This document shows, piece after piece, positions 1 through 9,349 of a stretch of 52,426 bases of DNA (position 1 is the first letter of the stretch; each line of letters opens with the position of its first letter). A program made the position numbers and the translations under genes. The notes beneath the pieces were generated by a model that did no database searches, was not told the origin of the DNA, and was given only the letters and a program-made list of their open reading frames with translations. Where the stretch lies: NCBI GenBank assembly GCA_003963405.1, contig RXIY01000044.1, positions 1-52,426 of the forward strand. The letters are read 5' to 3'. Source of the DNA: Hyphomicrobiales bacterium. Its GTDB lineage: Bacteria > Pseudomonadota > Alphaproteobacteria > Rhizobiales > Beijerinckiaceae.

Positions 1-567
1 ATGCCCGGCCATCACAATGCGCTGAACGCCACGGCGGCGGTGGCGGTCGCCTATCAGCTGGGCCTCTCGCCCGATCAGATCCGCAAGGCGCTCGCGGGCT
101 TTGGCGGCGTCAAGCGCCGCTTCACCCGCACGGGCGAGTGGAACGGCGTGCAAATCTTCGACGATTACGGCCATCATCCGGTGGAGATCGCCGCGGTGCT
201 GCGCGCCGCGCGGGCCTCGACGAAAGGCAAGGTCGTGGCGGTGATGCAGCCGCATCGCTTCACGCGCCTGCAATCGCTCTTTGATTCCTTCGCGACCTCC
301 TTCAACGACGCCGACGTGGTGATCGTCGCCGATGTCTATGCGGCGGGCGAGCAGCCCATTCCCGGCGTCGACCGCGACGCGCTGGTGAACGCCATCCGCG
401 CCCATGGCCATCGCCGCGCCATGGGTCTGCCGTCGCCGGAAGTGCTGCCGGCCATGGTGCGCGAGATCGTGGCGCCGGGCGATTACGTCGTTTGCCTGGG
501 CGCCGGCAATATCACGCAATGGGCCTATGCGCTGCCGGAGCAGCTTGCCTCGGGCGGCGCGTCATGA
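1..567 (+). CDS. murC: UDP-N-acetylmuramate--L-alanine ligase (MurC), C-terminal part, 5' end outside window
   Basis: C-terminal 188 residues of MurC, the cytoplasmic ATP-dependent ligase that adds L-alanine to UDP-MurNAc. The window opens on the [12 protein letters not shown] motif, which in Mur ligases lies between the central ATPase domain and the C-terminal domain, and [10 protein letters not shown] follows about 45 residues later. A whole MurC is about 460-480 residues, so some 60% is missing to the left; the ATG at base 1 is an internal methionine, not a start. The stop overlaps the murB start as ATGA, which indicates translational coupling in the division and cell wall operon. The identification is firm. 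Confidence 0.95.
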   Translation: MPGHHNALNATAAVAVAYQLGLSPDQIRKALAGFGGVKRRFTRTGEWNGVQIFDDYGHHPVEIAAVLRAARASTKGKVVAVMQPHRFTRLQSLFDSFATSFNDADVVIVADVYAAGEQPIPGVDRDALVNAIRAHGHRRAMGLPSPEVLPAMVREIVAPGDYVVCLGAGNITQWAYALPEQLASGGAS

Positions 568-1484
568 CCTTCCCCGATCTCGGCGCGGACATCGCCGCGC
601 GCATGCCGGAGCTTCGCGGCAAGCTCTCCGCCAACGAGCCGCTTGCGCCCTACACCTGGTTTCGCGTCGGCGGGCCGGCGCAGCTTTTCTTCATGCCCGC
701 AGACGAAGCCGATCTCGCTTATTTCCTCGCGCGGCTGCCCAAGGAGATTCCGGTCGTCGTCATCGGCCTCGGCTCCAATCTCATCGTGCGTGACGGCGGC
801 GTCGCGGGCGTCGTCATCCGCCTGTCGGCGAAGGGCTTCGGCGAGATTGCCGTCGAGGACGGATGCCGGCTGCGCGTCGGCGCCGCCGCGCCGGATGTGA
901 AGGCGGCCCGGGCGGCGGCCGAGGCGGGGATAGACGGCCTCGCCTTTTATCGCGGCATTCCCGGCGCGATCGGCGGCGCGCTGCGCATGAACGCGGGCGC
1001 GCATGGCGGCGAGACGAAGGATGCGCTCATCGAAGCGCGCGGCGTCGACCGCGAGGGCAATATCCGCATCTTCGCCAACGCCGACATGGGCTATAGCTAC
1101 CGGCACTGCGCCGCGCCCGAGGACGTGATCTTCACGCAGGCGCTCTTTCAGGGGCGGCCCGGCGATCCGCAGGCCATTCTCGCCGAAATGGACCGCATCA
1201 CCCAGGCGCGCGAAGCCTCGCAGCCGATCAGGGAAAAGACCGGCGGCTCGACCTTCAAGAATCCGGAAGGCCACAAGGCCTGGCAGCTGATCGACGCGGC
1301 CGGGTGCCGCGGGCTCGTCGTCGGCGACGCGCAGGTCAGCGAGATGCATTGCAATTTTCTCATCAATCGCGGGCAGGCCACCGCCGCCGACATCGAGACG
1401 CTGGGCGAGACCGTCCGCCGCCGCGTCAGGGAGACGAACGGCGTCGATCTGCACTGGGAAATCAAACGCATCGGGATTCCCTAG
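564..1484 (+). CDS. murB: UDP-N-acetylenolpyruvoylglucosamine reductase (MurB)
   Basis: FAD/NADPH-dependent reductase that converts UDP-GlcNAc-enolpyruvate to UDP-MurNAc in the cytoplasm. It is 306 residues long. The FAD-binding region has [12 protein letters not shown] near residue 75 and [19 protein letters not shown] near residue 135. The catalytic-serine segment [14 protein letters not shown] and the C-terminal LHWEIKRIG glutamate are present, and the [12 protein letters not shown] stretch fits the shorter type II MurB. The ATG at 564 overlaps the murC stop by 4 bases and gives the normal N-terminus; the frame is open further upstream, but that part does not resemble MurB. Confidence 0.96.
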   Translation: MTFPDLGADIAARMPELRGKLSANEPLAPYTWFRVGGPAQLFFMPADEADLAYFLARLPKEIPVVVIGLGSNLIVRDGGVAGVVIRLSAKGFGEIAVEDGCRLRVGAAAPDVKAARAAAEAGIDGLAFYRGIPGAIGGALRMNAGAHGGETKDALIEARGVDREGNIRIFANADMGYSYRHCAAPEDVIFTQALFQGRPGDPQAILAEMDRITQAREASQPIREKTGGSTFKNPEGHKAWQLIDAAGCRGLVVGDAQVSEMHCNFLINRGQATAADIETLGETVRRRVRETNGVDLHWEIKRIGIP

Positions 1485-1487
1485 AGA

Positions 1488-3041
1488 ATGAGCTTCCTGA
1501 CGTCCCGCAGCCTGCCCCTCTCTCGCGAGACGCCACGCGTCGCGGCCTTTCTCGCCAGCCCCTTGACGACGCTTCTGCTCATCGCGGCGGCGATCGCGTT
1601 ACAGGCCGCGGGCCATATCGACTGCGACGTTTCCTGGTTCATCACCTTCGCCGAGAAGGTCGTCGACGGGGCGGTTCCCTATGTCGACGTGACGGACCCC
1701 AACCCGCCGGCGGCCTTTCTGGTTCTGGCGCCGGCCGTGAGGCTGGCGCGGGCGCTCGGTTTCGCCGTCGAGCCCGTCGTCGCCGCGCTCGTCTTTTTCG
1801 CCGGCTTCCTGTCTCTCACGTTCAGCGCCGCGATCGTCCGTTATGGCGCCCCGCGCTCGCGCGAGGATCGGGGGCTCCTGCTCAATGCGTCGGTCTTCCT
1901 GTTGCTCGTGGCGCCCGCGCATGTCTTCGCAGAGCGGGAACATATGGCGCTGTTGACGCTCGTGCCCCTGCTGGCGATGCTCGCGGCGCGCGCCGAGGGC
2001 GGGCGGGCGCCCATGTCGCTGCGCCTCCTCGCCGGTCTCGGGGGCGGTCTGGCCGTCTGTTTCAAGCCGTTCTTCGCGCTCGCCATATTGCTGCCGGCGC
2101 TGGCCCTGGCCGCAAGGGAGCGTTCGCCGCGCCTGTTGCTCTCCGGAGAGACGGCGGCCGCCGCCGCGCTCGTCCTGCTCTATGGCGCCTTCACGCTCGT
2201 CTTCTTCCCGGCCTATGCGCGGGATGCGCTGCCCGTGATCGCGGACGTTTATCAGCCGGCCCGGGAGAGTTGGGCCAGGCTCGCGCTGACTCTGGCGCCC
2301 TTCAACGTCGCCCTTCTCGTCGCGCTCGCCGCAGCGTCGGCGCAGGGCTTCGCGCATCCGCCGGCGGCGCCGGGCTTCGTGGCGCCGGCGGCCGCGCGCG
2401 TCTGCGCCTTCGCGTCGCTCGGCTTTCTCGCAGCCTTTCTCCTGCAAGGGAAAGGCTGGATGAATCACGCCTATCCGGGCCTCGCGCTCGCGCTCCTCGC
2501 CTGGTGCTTCTTCGCGCTCGACCCGCATCCGCGCGCCCGCGCGGCCCGAGACGGCCGGCTGTTCAAATTCGTCTTCCTGCCGCTCTTCCTCTCCGCCCCG
2601 GCCATGTTCGGAGCGGGCGCGATGCTGGGGGATTTCGAGGAGCATCCGGGTCTCGGCGCCGGGATCGCCCGCGTGGCGCCGGCGCATCCGCGTCTCATTG
2701 CCCTCGCCCGCGAACTTTCCTTTGGCCATCCTGTCACGCGCCAGCTCGGCGGAATATGGGTCGGTCGCCCCAATGCGCTCTGGCTGGCGAGCCTTGCCGG
2801 CTATCTTCTACCGGGCGCAAAGGACCCGGCCTGGCGCGCCCGGCTCGAGGGCTACCGGCGACGTGATCTCGCGGGCTTCGCCGAGGATGTCCGCGCCGGG
2901 CGGCCGGATGCGATCATCGTCGAGGACAGGGCGACGCGCGAATGGACGCTGGCGCAGCCCGAGACTACGCATGCGCTCGATGGCTATGAAAAGACGGGGC
3001 AGGTGGAAGAGGTCGAAATCTGGACCCGGAAGGCCCCCTGA
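1488..3041 (+). CDS. Polytopic membrane protein, GT-C glycosyltransferase-like
   Basis: Protein of 517 residues with about ten hydrophobic segments. After the first segment comes an external acidic loop (DCDVSW near residue 45, then GAVPYVDVTDPNPPAAF) of the kind seen in the first periplasmic loop of GT-C glycosyltransferases, which use polyprenyl-linked sugars. FKPFFALAILLPALAL and several Arg/Pro-rich cytoplasmic loops follow. The soluble C-terminus (from about residue 430) ends in PDAIIVED and WTLAQPET segments like the soluble tail of such proteins. It begins three bases after the murB stop, so it is cotranscribed with the division cluster, where it is not a standard member. Substrate unknown; it could be a non-enzymatic polytopic protein. 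Confidence 0.6.
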   Translation: MSFLTSRSLPLSRETPRVAAFLASPLTTLLLIAAAIALQAAGHIDCDVSWFITFAEKVVDGAVPYVDVTDPNPPAAFLVLAPAVRLARALGFAVEPVVAALVFFAGFLSLTFSAAIVRYGAPRSREDRGLLLNASVFLLLVAPAHVFAEREHMALLTLVPLLAMLAARAEGGRAPMSLRLLAGLGGGLAVCFKPFFALAILLPALALAARERSPRLLLSGETAAAAALVLLYGAFTLVFFPAYARDALPVIADVYQPARESWARLALTLAPFNVALLVALAAASAQGFAHPPAAPGFVAPAAARVCAFASLGFLAAFLLQGKGWMNHAYPGLALALLAWCFFALDPHPRARAARDGRLFKFVFLPLFLSAPAMFGAGAMLGDFEEHPGLGAGIARVAPAHPRLIALARELSFGHPVTRQLGGIWVGRPNALWLASLAGYLLPGAKDPAWRARLEGYRRRDLAGFAEDVRAGRPDAIIVEDRATREWTLAQPETTHALDGYEKTGQVEEVEIWTRKAP

Positions 3042-3182
3042 CGGCGTTGCGCCCCCAGGCGCCGCAACGTAGCCTCTGGCCAAAGAGATTCGCGCAGGCG
3101 AGCGCGCTCGCCCCGCCTGCGGCAAAGCGCCGCCGGCCGTCCTGGGGACGCCCCTGTCACTTTCTGATTCAACGAGAGCCTC

Positions 3183-4106
3183 ATGACCAAACACGTCGCC
3201 GTTCTGATGGGCGGACTCTCCGCCGAACGCGAGATTTCCCTGCGCTCCGGCGCGGCCTGCGCGAAGGCGCTGGCGGAGCAGGGCTATCGGGTCACGCCGG
3301 TGGACGTGGGGCGCGACGCCGCGAGCGTTCTGGGCGAGCTGAAGCCGGACGTGGCCTTCAACGCGCTGCACGGCAAATATGGCGAGGATGGCTGCATCCA
3401 GGGCGTGCTGGAGCTCCTGCGCATTCCCTACACCCATTCGGGCGTGCTCGCCTCCTCCATGGCGATGAAGAAGGACGTGGCCAAGCTCGTGATGTCGGCG
3501 GCGGGCGTCCCGGTCCCGAGAGGTCGCGTCGTGCATCGGCTCGACGCCGCGCGGGCCCATGCGCTGCCGGCGCCCTATGTGCTCAAGCCGGTCTCGGAAG
3601 GCTCTTCCTTCGGTGTCTTCATCATTCGGGACGACAGCGCGCCGCCGCCCGCGGAGCTCGCCGCTGCGGACTGGGAGCACGGGGATCTGATGCTCGCCGA
3701 GCAGTTCGTGGACGGCCGCGAACTCACCTGCGCCGTGATGGGCGATCGCGCCCTGGACGTGATCGAGATCCTCGCCGCCGACGGTGGCTGGTACGACTTC
3801 CACGCAAAATACGCGAAAGGCGGCTCGAAACACCTTCTTCCGGCAAATCTTAAAGAGAAAATTTACCAAGAGGTCCAACATTTAGCGATCGAGGCTCACA
3901 GAGCTCTCGGCTGTCGCGGCGTCAGCCGCGCCGACTTCCGATACGACGACCGCCCCGAAGGCACGGGGGAACTCGTCGTATTGGAGGTCAACACGCAGCC
4001 GGGGATGACGGAGACCTCGCTCGTGCCAGAAATGGCGGTTTTTGCAGGTTTTTCGTTCGGCGAGCTCGTCAAATGGATGGTGGAAGACGCATCCTGCGAT
4101 CGTTAG
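3183..4106 (+). CDS. ddl: D-alanine--D-alanine ligase (Ddl)
   Basis: ATP-grasp ligase making the D-Ala-D-Ala dipeptide for UDP-MurNAc-pentapeptide; 307 residues, normal for DdlB. The N-terminus has VLMGGLSAEREISLRSG, the centre ALHGKYGEDG and the Ser-containing PYTHSGVLASSMAMKK loop, and the ATP-grasp part has VLKPVSEGSSFGV and the metal-binding EVNTQPGMTETSL. An untranslated gap of 141 bases separates it from the upstream membrane protein gene, enough for an internal promoter, although the only structure I see there is a short 7-bp hairpin (3045-3069). Its 3' end overlaps the presumed ftsQ start by 34 bases. Confidence 0.96.
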   Translation: MTKHVAVLMGGLSAEREISLRSGAACAKALAEQGYRVTPVDVGRDAASVLGELKPDVAFNALHGKYGEDGCIQGVLELLRIPYTHSGVLASSMAMKKDVAKLVMSAAGVPVPRGRVVHRLDAARAHALPAPYVLKPVSEGSSFGVFIIRDDSAPPPAELAAADWEHGDLMLAEQFVDGRELTCAVMGDRALDVIEILAADGGWYDFHAKYAKGGSKHLLPANLKEKIYQEVQHLAIEAHRALGCRGVSRADFRYDDRPEGTGELVVLEVNTQPGMTETSLVPEMAVFAGFSFGELVKWMVEDASCDR

Positions 4107-5068
4107 GGCAGACGACTGCCCTTCCGCTCGTTCATTTTCCTGCCGCCGAGCCCCAGGCCGCCGTCGCCGGCGGCCCCATTCCCTCCGCCGCGTCCGCCGC
4201 CAACGCCGTTCCTCCCCGCGCCGTTCCGCGCCGCCGCGCGGCGGACCTGCCTGTTCTCGACCGCTTCGCCTTTCTGGGGCGGCCCGGCGTCGGCCTTTTC
4301 GGCCTCGCCCTGCTTTTTGGCGGCGTCGGCTTCGCCGGCATGGTGCAGAACGGCGGCTATGACGCGCTCGTCGCGCGCGAGGGCCAGCCCTGGGACATCG
4401 CCGCCCGCGCCATCGGCTTCGATATTGCGGGGGTGACCATCACCGGCCAGTCGCGGCTGACCGAGAAGGAGTTGCTCCGGGCCGGGGGCGTCGACGCCCG
4501 CAACTCGCTGCCTTTCCTGGACGCCGCCGAGGTGCGCGAGCGGCTGATGGCGATCCCCCTCGTGAAATCGGCGCGGGTGATGAAGCTCTATCCCAATCGA
4601 CTCGTCATCGCGATCGAGGAGCGTCGGCCGCATGCGCTCTGGCAGCAGGACGGCCGGATCACGGTCGTCGCGGACGACGGCGTCGCCATCGACGAACTGC
4701 GCGACGAGAGATACCTCGGCCTGCCGTTCGTCGTCGGCGAGGGCGCGCAGAAGCGGCTGCCGGAATTCCTGCAACTGATGGCCGGGCTCGGCGATCTGGC
4801 GCAGCGCGTGAAGGCCGGCGTGCTGGTGTCCGGCCGCCGCTGGGATCTCGACATGACCAACGGCATGCTGATCAAGCTGCCGGAGGAAAATCCCGCGCGC
4901 GCCGTGGGAACTCTGCTGCGCCTCCAGCGCGAGGCGAGAATTCTCGAGAAGGATGTGATGTCGATTGACCTGCGCGCGCCTGATCGCGTCGCCGTGCGCC
5001 TGACCGAGGAGGCCGCCGCCGCGCGTGAGGCGGCGCTTCCGCACAAATCCAAGAAGACGGGTGGTTAG
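4073..5068 (+). CDS. ftsQ: Cell division protein FtsQ
   Basis: Bitopic inner-membrane divisome protein that links the FtsBL/FtsWI complex to the Z-ring assembly. It has 331 residues: a Pro/Ala-rich cytoplasmic N-terminus, one membrane segment around residues 75-95 (VGLFGLALLFGGVGFAG), a POTRA domain starting at FDIAGVTITGQSRLTEKEL, then the FtsQ beta domain with VKSARVMKLYPNRLVIAIEE. The ATG at 4073 lies within the end of ddl, giving a 34-base overlap; a slightly later alternative start is possible because the N-terminus is poorly conserved. It is followed four bases later by ftsA. Confidence 0.93.
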   Translation: MDGGRRILRSLGQTTALPLVHFPAAEPQAAVAGGPIPSAASAANAVPPRAVPRRRAADLPVLDRFAFLGRPGVGLFGLALLFGGVGFAGMVQNGGYDALVAREGQPWDIAARAIGFDIAGVTITGQSRLTEKELLRAGGVDARNSLPFLDAAEVRERLMAIPLVKSARVMKLYPNRLVIAIEERRPHALWQQDGRITVVADDGVAIDELRDERYLGLPFVVGEGAQKRLPEFLQLMAGLGDLAQRVKAGVLVSGRRWDLDMTNGMLIKLPEENPARAVGTLLRLQREARILEKDVMSIDLRAPDRVAVRLTEEAAAAREAALPHKSKKTGG

Positions 5069-5072
5069 CGTT

Positions 5073-6386
5073 ATGAAGCCCCAACTCGTATTGCCGCGTT
5101 TGAAGCCCCTCGCGTCGCGTCGCTCTGCGACGTTCGCCGCGCTCGACGTCGGCACGTCGAAGATCGCCTGCCTGATCGCCCGCCTCACGCCGGCGAGTCA
5201 GACTGCGCCCGGCGACTGGCGCACCCATCGGGTCCGCGTGCTGGGCATCGGCCATCAGCGGTCGCTCGGCGTCAAGAACGGCCTCGTCATCGACATGGAC
5301 GAGGCGGAGCGCGCCATTCGCCAGACGGTCGACGCCGCCGAGCGCATGGCCGGCGTCCAGATCGACCGCGTCATCGTCACCGCCTCCGGCGGGCGGCTGG
5401 CCTCCGAGCATTTCACCGCTAAGCGCGCCATCGGCGGGCGTGAGGTGGCGGCGGCCGATATTCACCGCGTGCTGGAGGCCTCGGCGGCGCATCATCTGCA
5501 TCGCGGCCGGGTCGCCGTGCATTCGCTGCCCACTGGCTTCTCGCTCGACGGCGTCGACGGCATACGCGAGCCCAAGGCGATGATCGGCGAGGAACTCGGC
5601 GTCGATCTGCATGTGGCGACCTGCGATCACGCCGCAGCGCGCAATCTTCTTCTCGCGGTCGAGCGCGGCCACCTCGGCGTCGCCGGCATGGCCGCCGCGC
5701 CTTATGTCGCCGGCCTCTCGGTGCTCGAGCCGGACGAAGCCGAAATGGGCGTCATCGTCGTCGACATGGGCGCGGGCTCGACCTCGCTCGCGGTCTTCGC
5801 GCATGGCGAGATGACGCACCTCGACGCCGTGACGCTCGGCGGCAATCATGTCACCATGGACATCGCCCGCGGCCTCGACGCGCGGCTCGCGGACGCGGAG
5901 CGCCTCAAGACGTTTCATGGCTCCGCCATTTCCTCGACCTCGGACGAGCGAGAGACGGTCTCTTTCGTACACGTCGGGGAGCACGGCCACCACAAGGCTC
6001 ACGCGCCAAAGTCCCACCTCGTGCGAATCATCCGCCCGCGCATCGAGGAGACTTTAGAATTTCTTCGCGACCGTCTGGCGCGCGCTGGTCATCCGTCCGG
6101 CCCGAGCCGCCGCATCGTTCTCACCGGCGGTGCCAGCCAGCTCACCGGCGCGGCGGAGTCTGCGCGCCGCATTCTCGGCGGCCAGGTCCGCGTCGGACGC
6201 CCGATCGGCGTCGAAGGTCTTCCCGATCCCGCGCGCTCGCCCGCCTTTGCGGCGGCGGCGGGACTGCTCGTCTTTCCGCAAGTCGCGGCGCGCGAATATT
6301 TCGAGCCCCACCGCGCCGAGCGAACGGCGACGGGAACGGACGGCTACATGAGGCGAGTGGGTAGATGGTTAAAGGAAAGCTTCTAG
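5073..6386 (+). CDS. ftsA: Cell division protein FtsA
   Basis: Actin-like ATPase that tethers FtsZ to the membrane; 437 residues. Nucleotide-binding signatures are FAALDVGTSKIACL near the N-terminus, VDMGAGSTSLAVF (phosphate 2) and IVLTGGASQL (adenosine motif). The polypeptide ends in an amphipathic, basic/hydrophobic stretch (RRVGRWLKESF), the expected membrane-targeting helix. The ATG at 5073 (MKPQLVLPRL) is four bases beyond the ftsQ stop; an open extension to 5025 overlaps ftsQ and is unlikely to be used. The last 22 bases contain a candidate CtrA box for the downstream ftsZ. Confidence 0.96.
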   Translation: MKPQLVLPRLKPLASRRSATFAALDVGTSKIACLIARLTPASQTAPGDWRTHRVRVLGIGHQRSLGVKNGLVIDMDEAERAIRQTVDAAERMAGVQIDRVIVTASGGRLASEHFTAKRAIGGREVAAADIHRVLEASAAHHLHRGRVAVHSLPTGFSLDGVDGIREPKAMIGEELGVDLHVATCDHAAARNLLLAVERGHLGVAGMAAAPYVAGLSVLEPDEAEMGVIVVDMGAGSTSLAVFAHGEMTHLDAVTLGGNHVTMDIARGLDARLADAERLKTFHGSAISSTSDERETVSFVHVGEHGHHKAHAPKSHLVRIIRPRIEETLEFLRDRLARAGHPSGPSRRIVLTGGASQLTGAAESARRILGGQVRVGRPIGVEGLPDPARSPAFAAAAGLLVFPQVAAREYFEPHRAERTATGTDGYMRRVGRWLKESF

Positions 6387-6405
6387 AATCGCGGCCAAGT
6401 GATTC
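6365..6405 (+). promoter_or_regulatory. Candidate cell-cycle control region upstream of ftsZ (CtrA box and two GANTC sites)
   Basis: ATGGTTAA at 6365-6372 is the exact reverse complement of TTAACCAT, the short CtrA-type box described in Caulobacter. GAATC (6386-6390) and GATTC (6401-6405) are two GANTC sites, the target of the CcrM adenine methyltransferase of alphaproteobacteria. All three lie 135-176 bases before the ftsZ ATG, inside or next to the 154-base ftsA-ftsZ gap. CtrA and CcrM control of ftsZ is established in Caulobacter; use of these sites here is an inference from sequence. Confidence 0.4.
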
Positions 6406-6540
6406 TCCCCATTGAGGCAATCCGGCCTGAAACGCCGGGCCTCGAACAAATAACCGAGGACGAAGCGTTCGGCGACGGGGCGTCCAAGGATTGGAACAAC
6501 CGACGCCGAAGAGCTGTGTAAATTCCGAGAGGCCTGGCAA

Positions 6541-8253
6541 ATGACGATTAATCTCAAAGCGCCCGAATTGAGGGAATTGAAGCCCCGCATCATGGTGTGC
6601 GGCGTCGGCGGCGGCGGCTGCAACGCCGTCAACAACATGATCTCGTCCGGTCTTTCTGGCGTCGACTTCCTCGTCGCCAACACGGACGCGCAGGCGCTGG
6701 CCTCGTCGCCGGCCGAGCGCGTCATCCAGATGGGCCTGCAGGTGACCGAGGGCCTCGGCGCCGGCGCGCAGCCGGAAGTCGGCCGCGCCGCCGCCGAGGA
6801 GGCGCGCGAGGAAATTCGCGAGCAGCTCCAGGGCGCGCATATGTGCTTCGTCACCGCCGGCATGGGCGGCGGCACGGGCACGGGCGCGGCGCCGGTGATC
6901 GCCCAGATCGCGCGCGAGATGGGCATTCTCACCGTCGGCGTCGTCACCAAGCCCTTCCATTTCGAAGGCCAGCGCCGCCTGCGCATTGCCGAGTCCGGCA
7001 TTTGCGAACTCCAGAAATGCGTCGACACGCTGATCGTCATCCCGAACCAGAACCTGTTCCGCATCGCGACCGAAAAGACGACCTTCGCGGACGCCTTCGC
7101 CATGGCGGATCAGGTGCTTTACTCGGGCGTCGCCTCCGTCACCGATCTCATGGTGAAAGAGGGCCTCATCAATCTCGATTTCGCCGACGTGCGTTCGATC
7201 ATGCGCGGCATGGGCAAGGCCATGATGGGCACGGGCGAAGCCACGGGCGAGCGCCGCGCCAATCTCGCCGCCGAGGCGGCGATCGCCAATCCGCTGCTCG
7301 ACGAAGTGTCCATGAAGGGCGCGCGCGGCCTGCTGATCTCGATCACCGGCGGCCACGACCTCACGCTCTATGAAGTCGACGAGGCGGCGAGCCGCATCCG
7401 TCAGGAAGTGGACGAGGACGCCAACATCATCCTCGGCGCCACCTTCGACTCGGCGCTCGAGGGCGTCGTGCGCGTCTCGGTCGTCGCCACCGGCATCGAT
7501 CTCGCCGCGATCACCGCCGACGATCCGACGAGCGCGGCCCGTATGGCGGAGGCGGCCGAGCGCATGCGCGCCCAGCTGCAGCAGCAGGCGAAGCCGCAGC
7601 CCTCGGCCATCCCGGTCGTCGAAACCTCGGCGCAGGTCTACGCCATGCCCGAGCGCGCGCCTGCGCCGGCCTATCAGCCGGAAATGCGCGAGCCGGCGCC
7701 CTCGCCCTATTACGCCGAGCAGGCGCCGGCGGCGCCGCCCCAGATGACGACCAATGGCGTCTATCTCGAGCCGGTCGGCGCCCGCCCGACCTATGGCGAC
7801 CCGCGCATGCAGGAGCCGGCGCAGCGCATGATGGCCGAGCCCGCGCCGACGGGCTATGTGCCGCCGCCGCCGGAAATGCCGCGCACGCCGCGCATGCCGT
7901 CGATCGAGGACTTCCCCAAGCCGGTTCAGGATCAGATGCGCCAGCATCGCGGCGAGGCGGTCCACGACCCGCGCCGTAAGTCGATCTTCGAGCGCCTCGC
8001 CTCCTTCGGCGCGAGCCGTCAGGAGGACGGGATGCCGGGCGCCCCTGCGCCGCAGCATCAGCCCCCGGCGCCGCCGCGCGCCCCGGCGCAGCAGCCCTCG
8101 ACGGTGTCGGAATATGGCAAGCGTCCGGCCGGCGCGCCGCAGCCGGCGCACGCCGCGCTCGACCCGCATGGCCGCCGTCCGGCGCAGCCGCGCCCTGCCG
8201 AGGACGACCATCTCGAAATCCCGGCCTTCCTGCGCCGGCAGTCGAGCCACTGA
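6541..8253 (+). CDS. ftsZ: Cell division protein FtsZ
   Basis: Tubulin-like GTPase that forms the Z-ring. It has 570 residues, much longer than the about 383 of E. coli, as in rhizobial FtsZ1. [14 protein letters not shown] is at residues 22-35, and the tubulin signature [10 protein letters not shown] is near residue 110. The globular domain ends near residue 330; a Pro/Ala/Gln-rich disordered linker of about 200 residues follows, and the conserved C-terminal peptide [10 protein letters not shown], which binds FtsA and other anchors, is at the end. The 154-base gap before it holds candidate CtrA and GANTC sites, and an intrinsic terminator follows at 8278-8305. Confidence 0.98.
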   Translation: MTINLKAPELRELKPRIMVCGVGGGGCNAVNNMISSGLSGVDFLVANTDAQALASSPAERVIQMGLQVTEGLGAGAQPEVGRAAAEEAREEIREQLQGAHMCFVTAGMGGGTGTGAAPVIAQIAREMGILTVGVVTKPFHFEGQRRLRIAESGICELQKCVDTLIVIPNQNLFRIATEKTTFADAFAMADQVLYSGVASVTDLMVKEGLINLDFADVRSIMRGMGKAMMGTGEATGERRANLAAEAAIANPLLDEVSMKGARGLLISITGGHDLTLYEVDEAASRIRQEVDEDANIILGATFDSALEGVVRVSVVATGIDLAAITADDPTSAARMAEAAERMRAQLQQQAKPQPSAIPVVETSAQVYAMPERAPAPAYQPEMREPAPSPYYAEQAPAAPPQMTTNGVYLEPVGARPTYGDPRMQEPAQRMMAEPAPTGYVPPPPEMPRTPRMPSIEDFPKPVQDQMRQHRGEAVHDPRRKSIFERLASFGASRQEDGMPGAPAPQHQPPAPPRAPAQQPSTVSEYGKRPAGAPQPAHAALDPHGRRPAQPRPAEDDHLEIPAFLRRQSSH

Positions 8254-8277
8254 CCATCAGGCGCCCGCCTCGACAAG

Positions 8278-8305
8278 GGCCCGCTTTGCGCGGGCCTTTG
8301 TTTTT
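8278..8305 (+). terminator. Intrinsic terminator after ftsZ
   Basis: A 7-bp perfect GC stem (GGCCCGC at 8278-8284 with GCGGGCC at 8290-8296), 5-base loop, then TTTGTTTTT at 8297-8305. It lies 25 bases after the ftsZ stop and should end most transcription of the division operon, which would leave lpxC to its own promoter. Confidence 0.8.
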
Positions 8306-8425
8306 GGCGGGGCTTCTCTGTAATAAACTGTAAGAAAGCGTTACTGGAGCCCGGCGGCCCGATTGAGCTAATCTTCGCGGTAAATCCGGATCGTCGGCCA
8401 AGCCTCACGGGGGAGGATTTTTCTC

Positions 8426-9349
8426 ATTCGCCCGAAGTCCCGACCCTCATCGGTTTCGAGCCTTTTCGCGCGTGCGGCGCAGACCACGCTTGCCAGGCCC
8501 GCGGTTCTCTCGGGCCGGGGCGTGCATGGCGACCGGCCAGCCAGGGTGACGCTTCTTCCCGCCGCCGCAAATTCGGGCGTGGCGTTCAGCGTCGGCGGAG
8601 CCGAGTTGCGCGCCGACTGGCGTGGGGTCGACGCCACGCAGATGCGCACGCGCCTCTCGTCCGGCGAGGCGAGCGTCTCGACCGTCGAGCATCTTCTCGC
8701 CGCGCTCGCCGGACTCGGCCTCGACAATGCGCTCGTTCTGGTCGAAGGCGACGAAGTTCCGGCCATGGACGGATCGGCTCAGGCTTTCGTCGAGGCGATC
8801 GACGAGGCGGGCGTCGTCGCGCTCGCCGCGCCGCGCGCCTGCCTGCGCGTCGTCAAGCCCGTGCGGGTCTCGCAGGGCGCCGCCTGGGCGGCCTTCATCC
8901 CGGCCGCGCGCGGCCTGAGTCTCGACGTGGAGATCGCCTTCGAAGGGCCGATCGGCCGCCAGCGGCGCAGACTGGCGCTGACGCCCCAGAGCTTTCGCGC
9001 CGAACTCGCGCGCGCCCGCAGCTTCGGCTTCCTGCGCGACGCGGAGCGTTTGTGGCGGGCGGGGCTCGCGCTCGGCGCCACTCTGGAAAATACCGTGGTG
9101 CTCGATGGCGAGACTGTGTTGAATCCGCAAGGATTGCGCTACGCCGACGAATGCCTGCGCCACAAGATGCTCGACGTGGTGGGCGACCTCGCCCTGGCCG
9201 GCGCCCCGATCGTCGGCGCTTTTCGCTCCTTCAGGGGCGGACACGGGCTCAATATGGCGCTGCTCGAGGCGGCGATGCAGGCGGGCGCGCTGGCGCGCGC
9301 GGAGGCCGCAGAGGCCAGCGAGCGGCCCATGCTTCAGCCCTCGCCATAA
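8426..9349 (+). CDS. lpxC: UDP-3-O-acyl-N-acetylglucosamine deacetylase (LpxC), probable ATT start
   Basis: Zinc deacetylase for the committed step of lipid A synthesis. Zinc and catalytic motifs are all present: VEHLLAALAG (Glu/His), CLRHKMLDVVGDLALAG (His/Asp) and FRGGHGLNMAL (His). The first canonical start in frame is GTG 8522, giving 275 residues, but that would begin within the conserved GRGVHGDRPARVTL segment and lose the first strand. Homologous sequence (QTTLARPAVLSG) continues upstream in the same open frame, which is closed by TAA at 8381. No ATG, GTG or TTG exists between; ATT at 8426, nine bases after GGGGGAGG (8409-8416), gives 307 residues, the normal family length. The product is certain and the start is inferred. 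Confidence 0.9.
   Translation: MRPKSRPSSVSSLFARAAQTTLARPAVLSGRGVHGDRPARVTLLPAAANSGVAFSVGGAELRADWRGVDATQMRTRLSSGEASVSTVEHLLAALAGLGLDNALVLVEGDEVPAMDGSAQAFVEAIDEAGVVALAAPRACLRVVKPVRVSQGAAWAAFIPAARGLSLDVEIAFEGPIGRQRRRLALTPQSFRAELARARSFGFLRDAERLWRAGLALGATLENTVVLDGETVLNPQGLRYADECLRHKMLDVVGDLALAGAPIVGAFRSFRGGHGLNMALLEAAMQAGALARAEAAEASERPMLQPSP

Noticed and set aside
3045-3069. Terminator between the GT-C-like gene and ddl
   Set aside because: 7-bp stem with an 11-base loop and no T-run; too weak to call.
6142-8250. Long open frame (about 700 codons) on the - strand opposite ftsZ
   Set aside because: Composition is Arg/His/Gly-biased, it has no family resemblance and mirrors the codon pattern of ftsZ; a typical GC-rich shadow.
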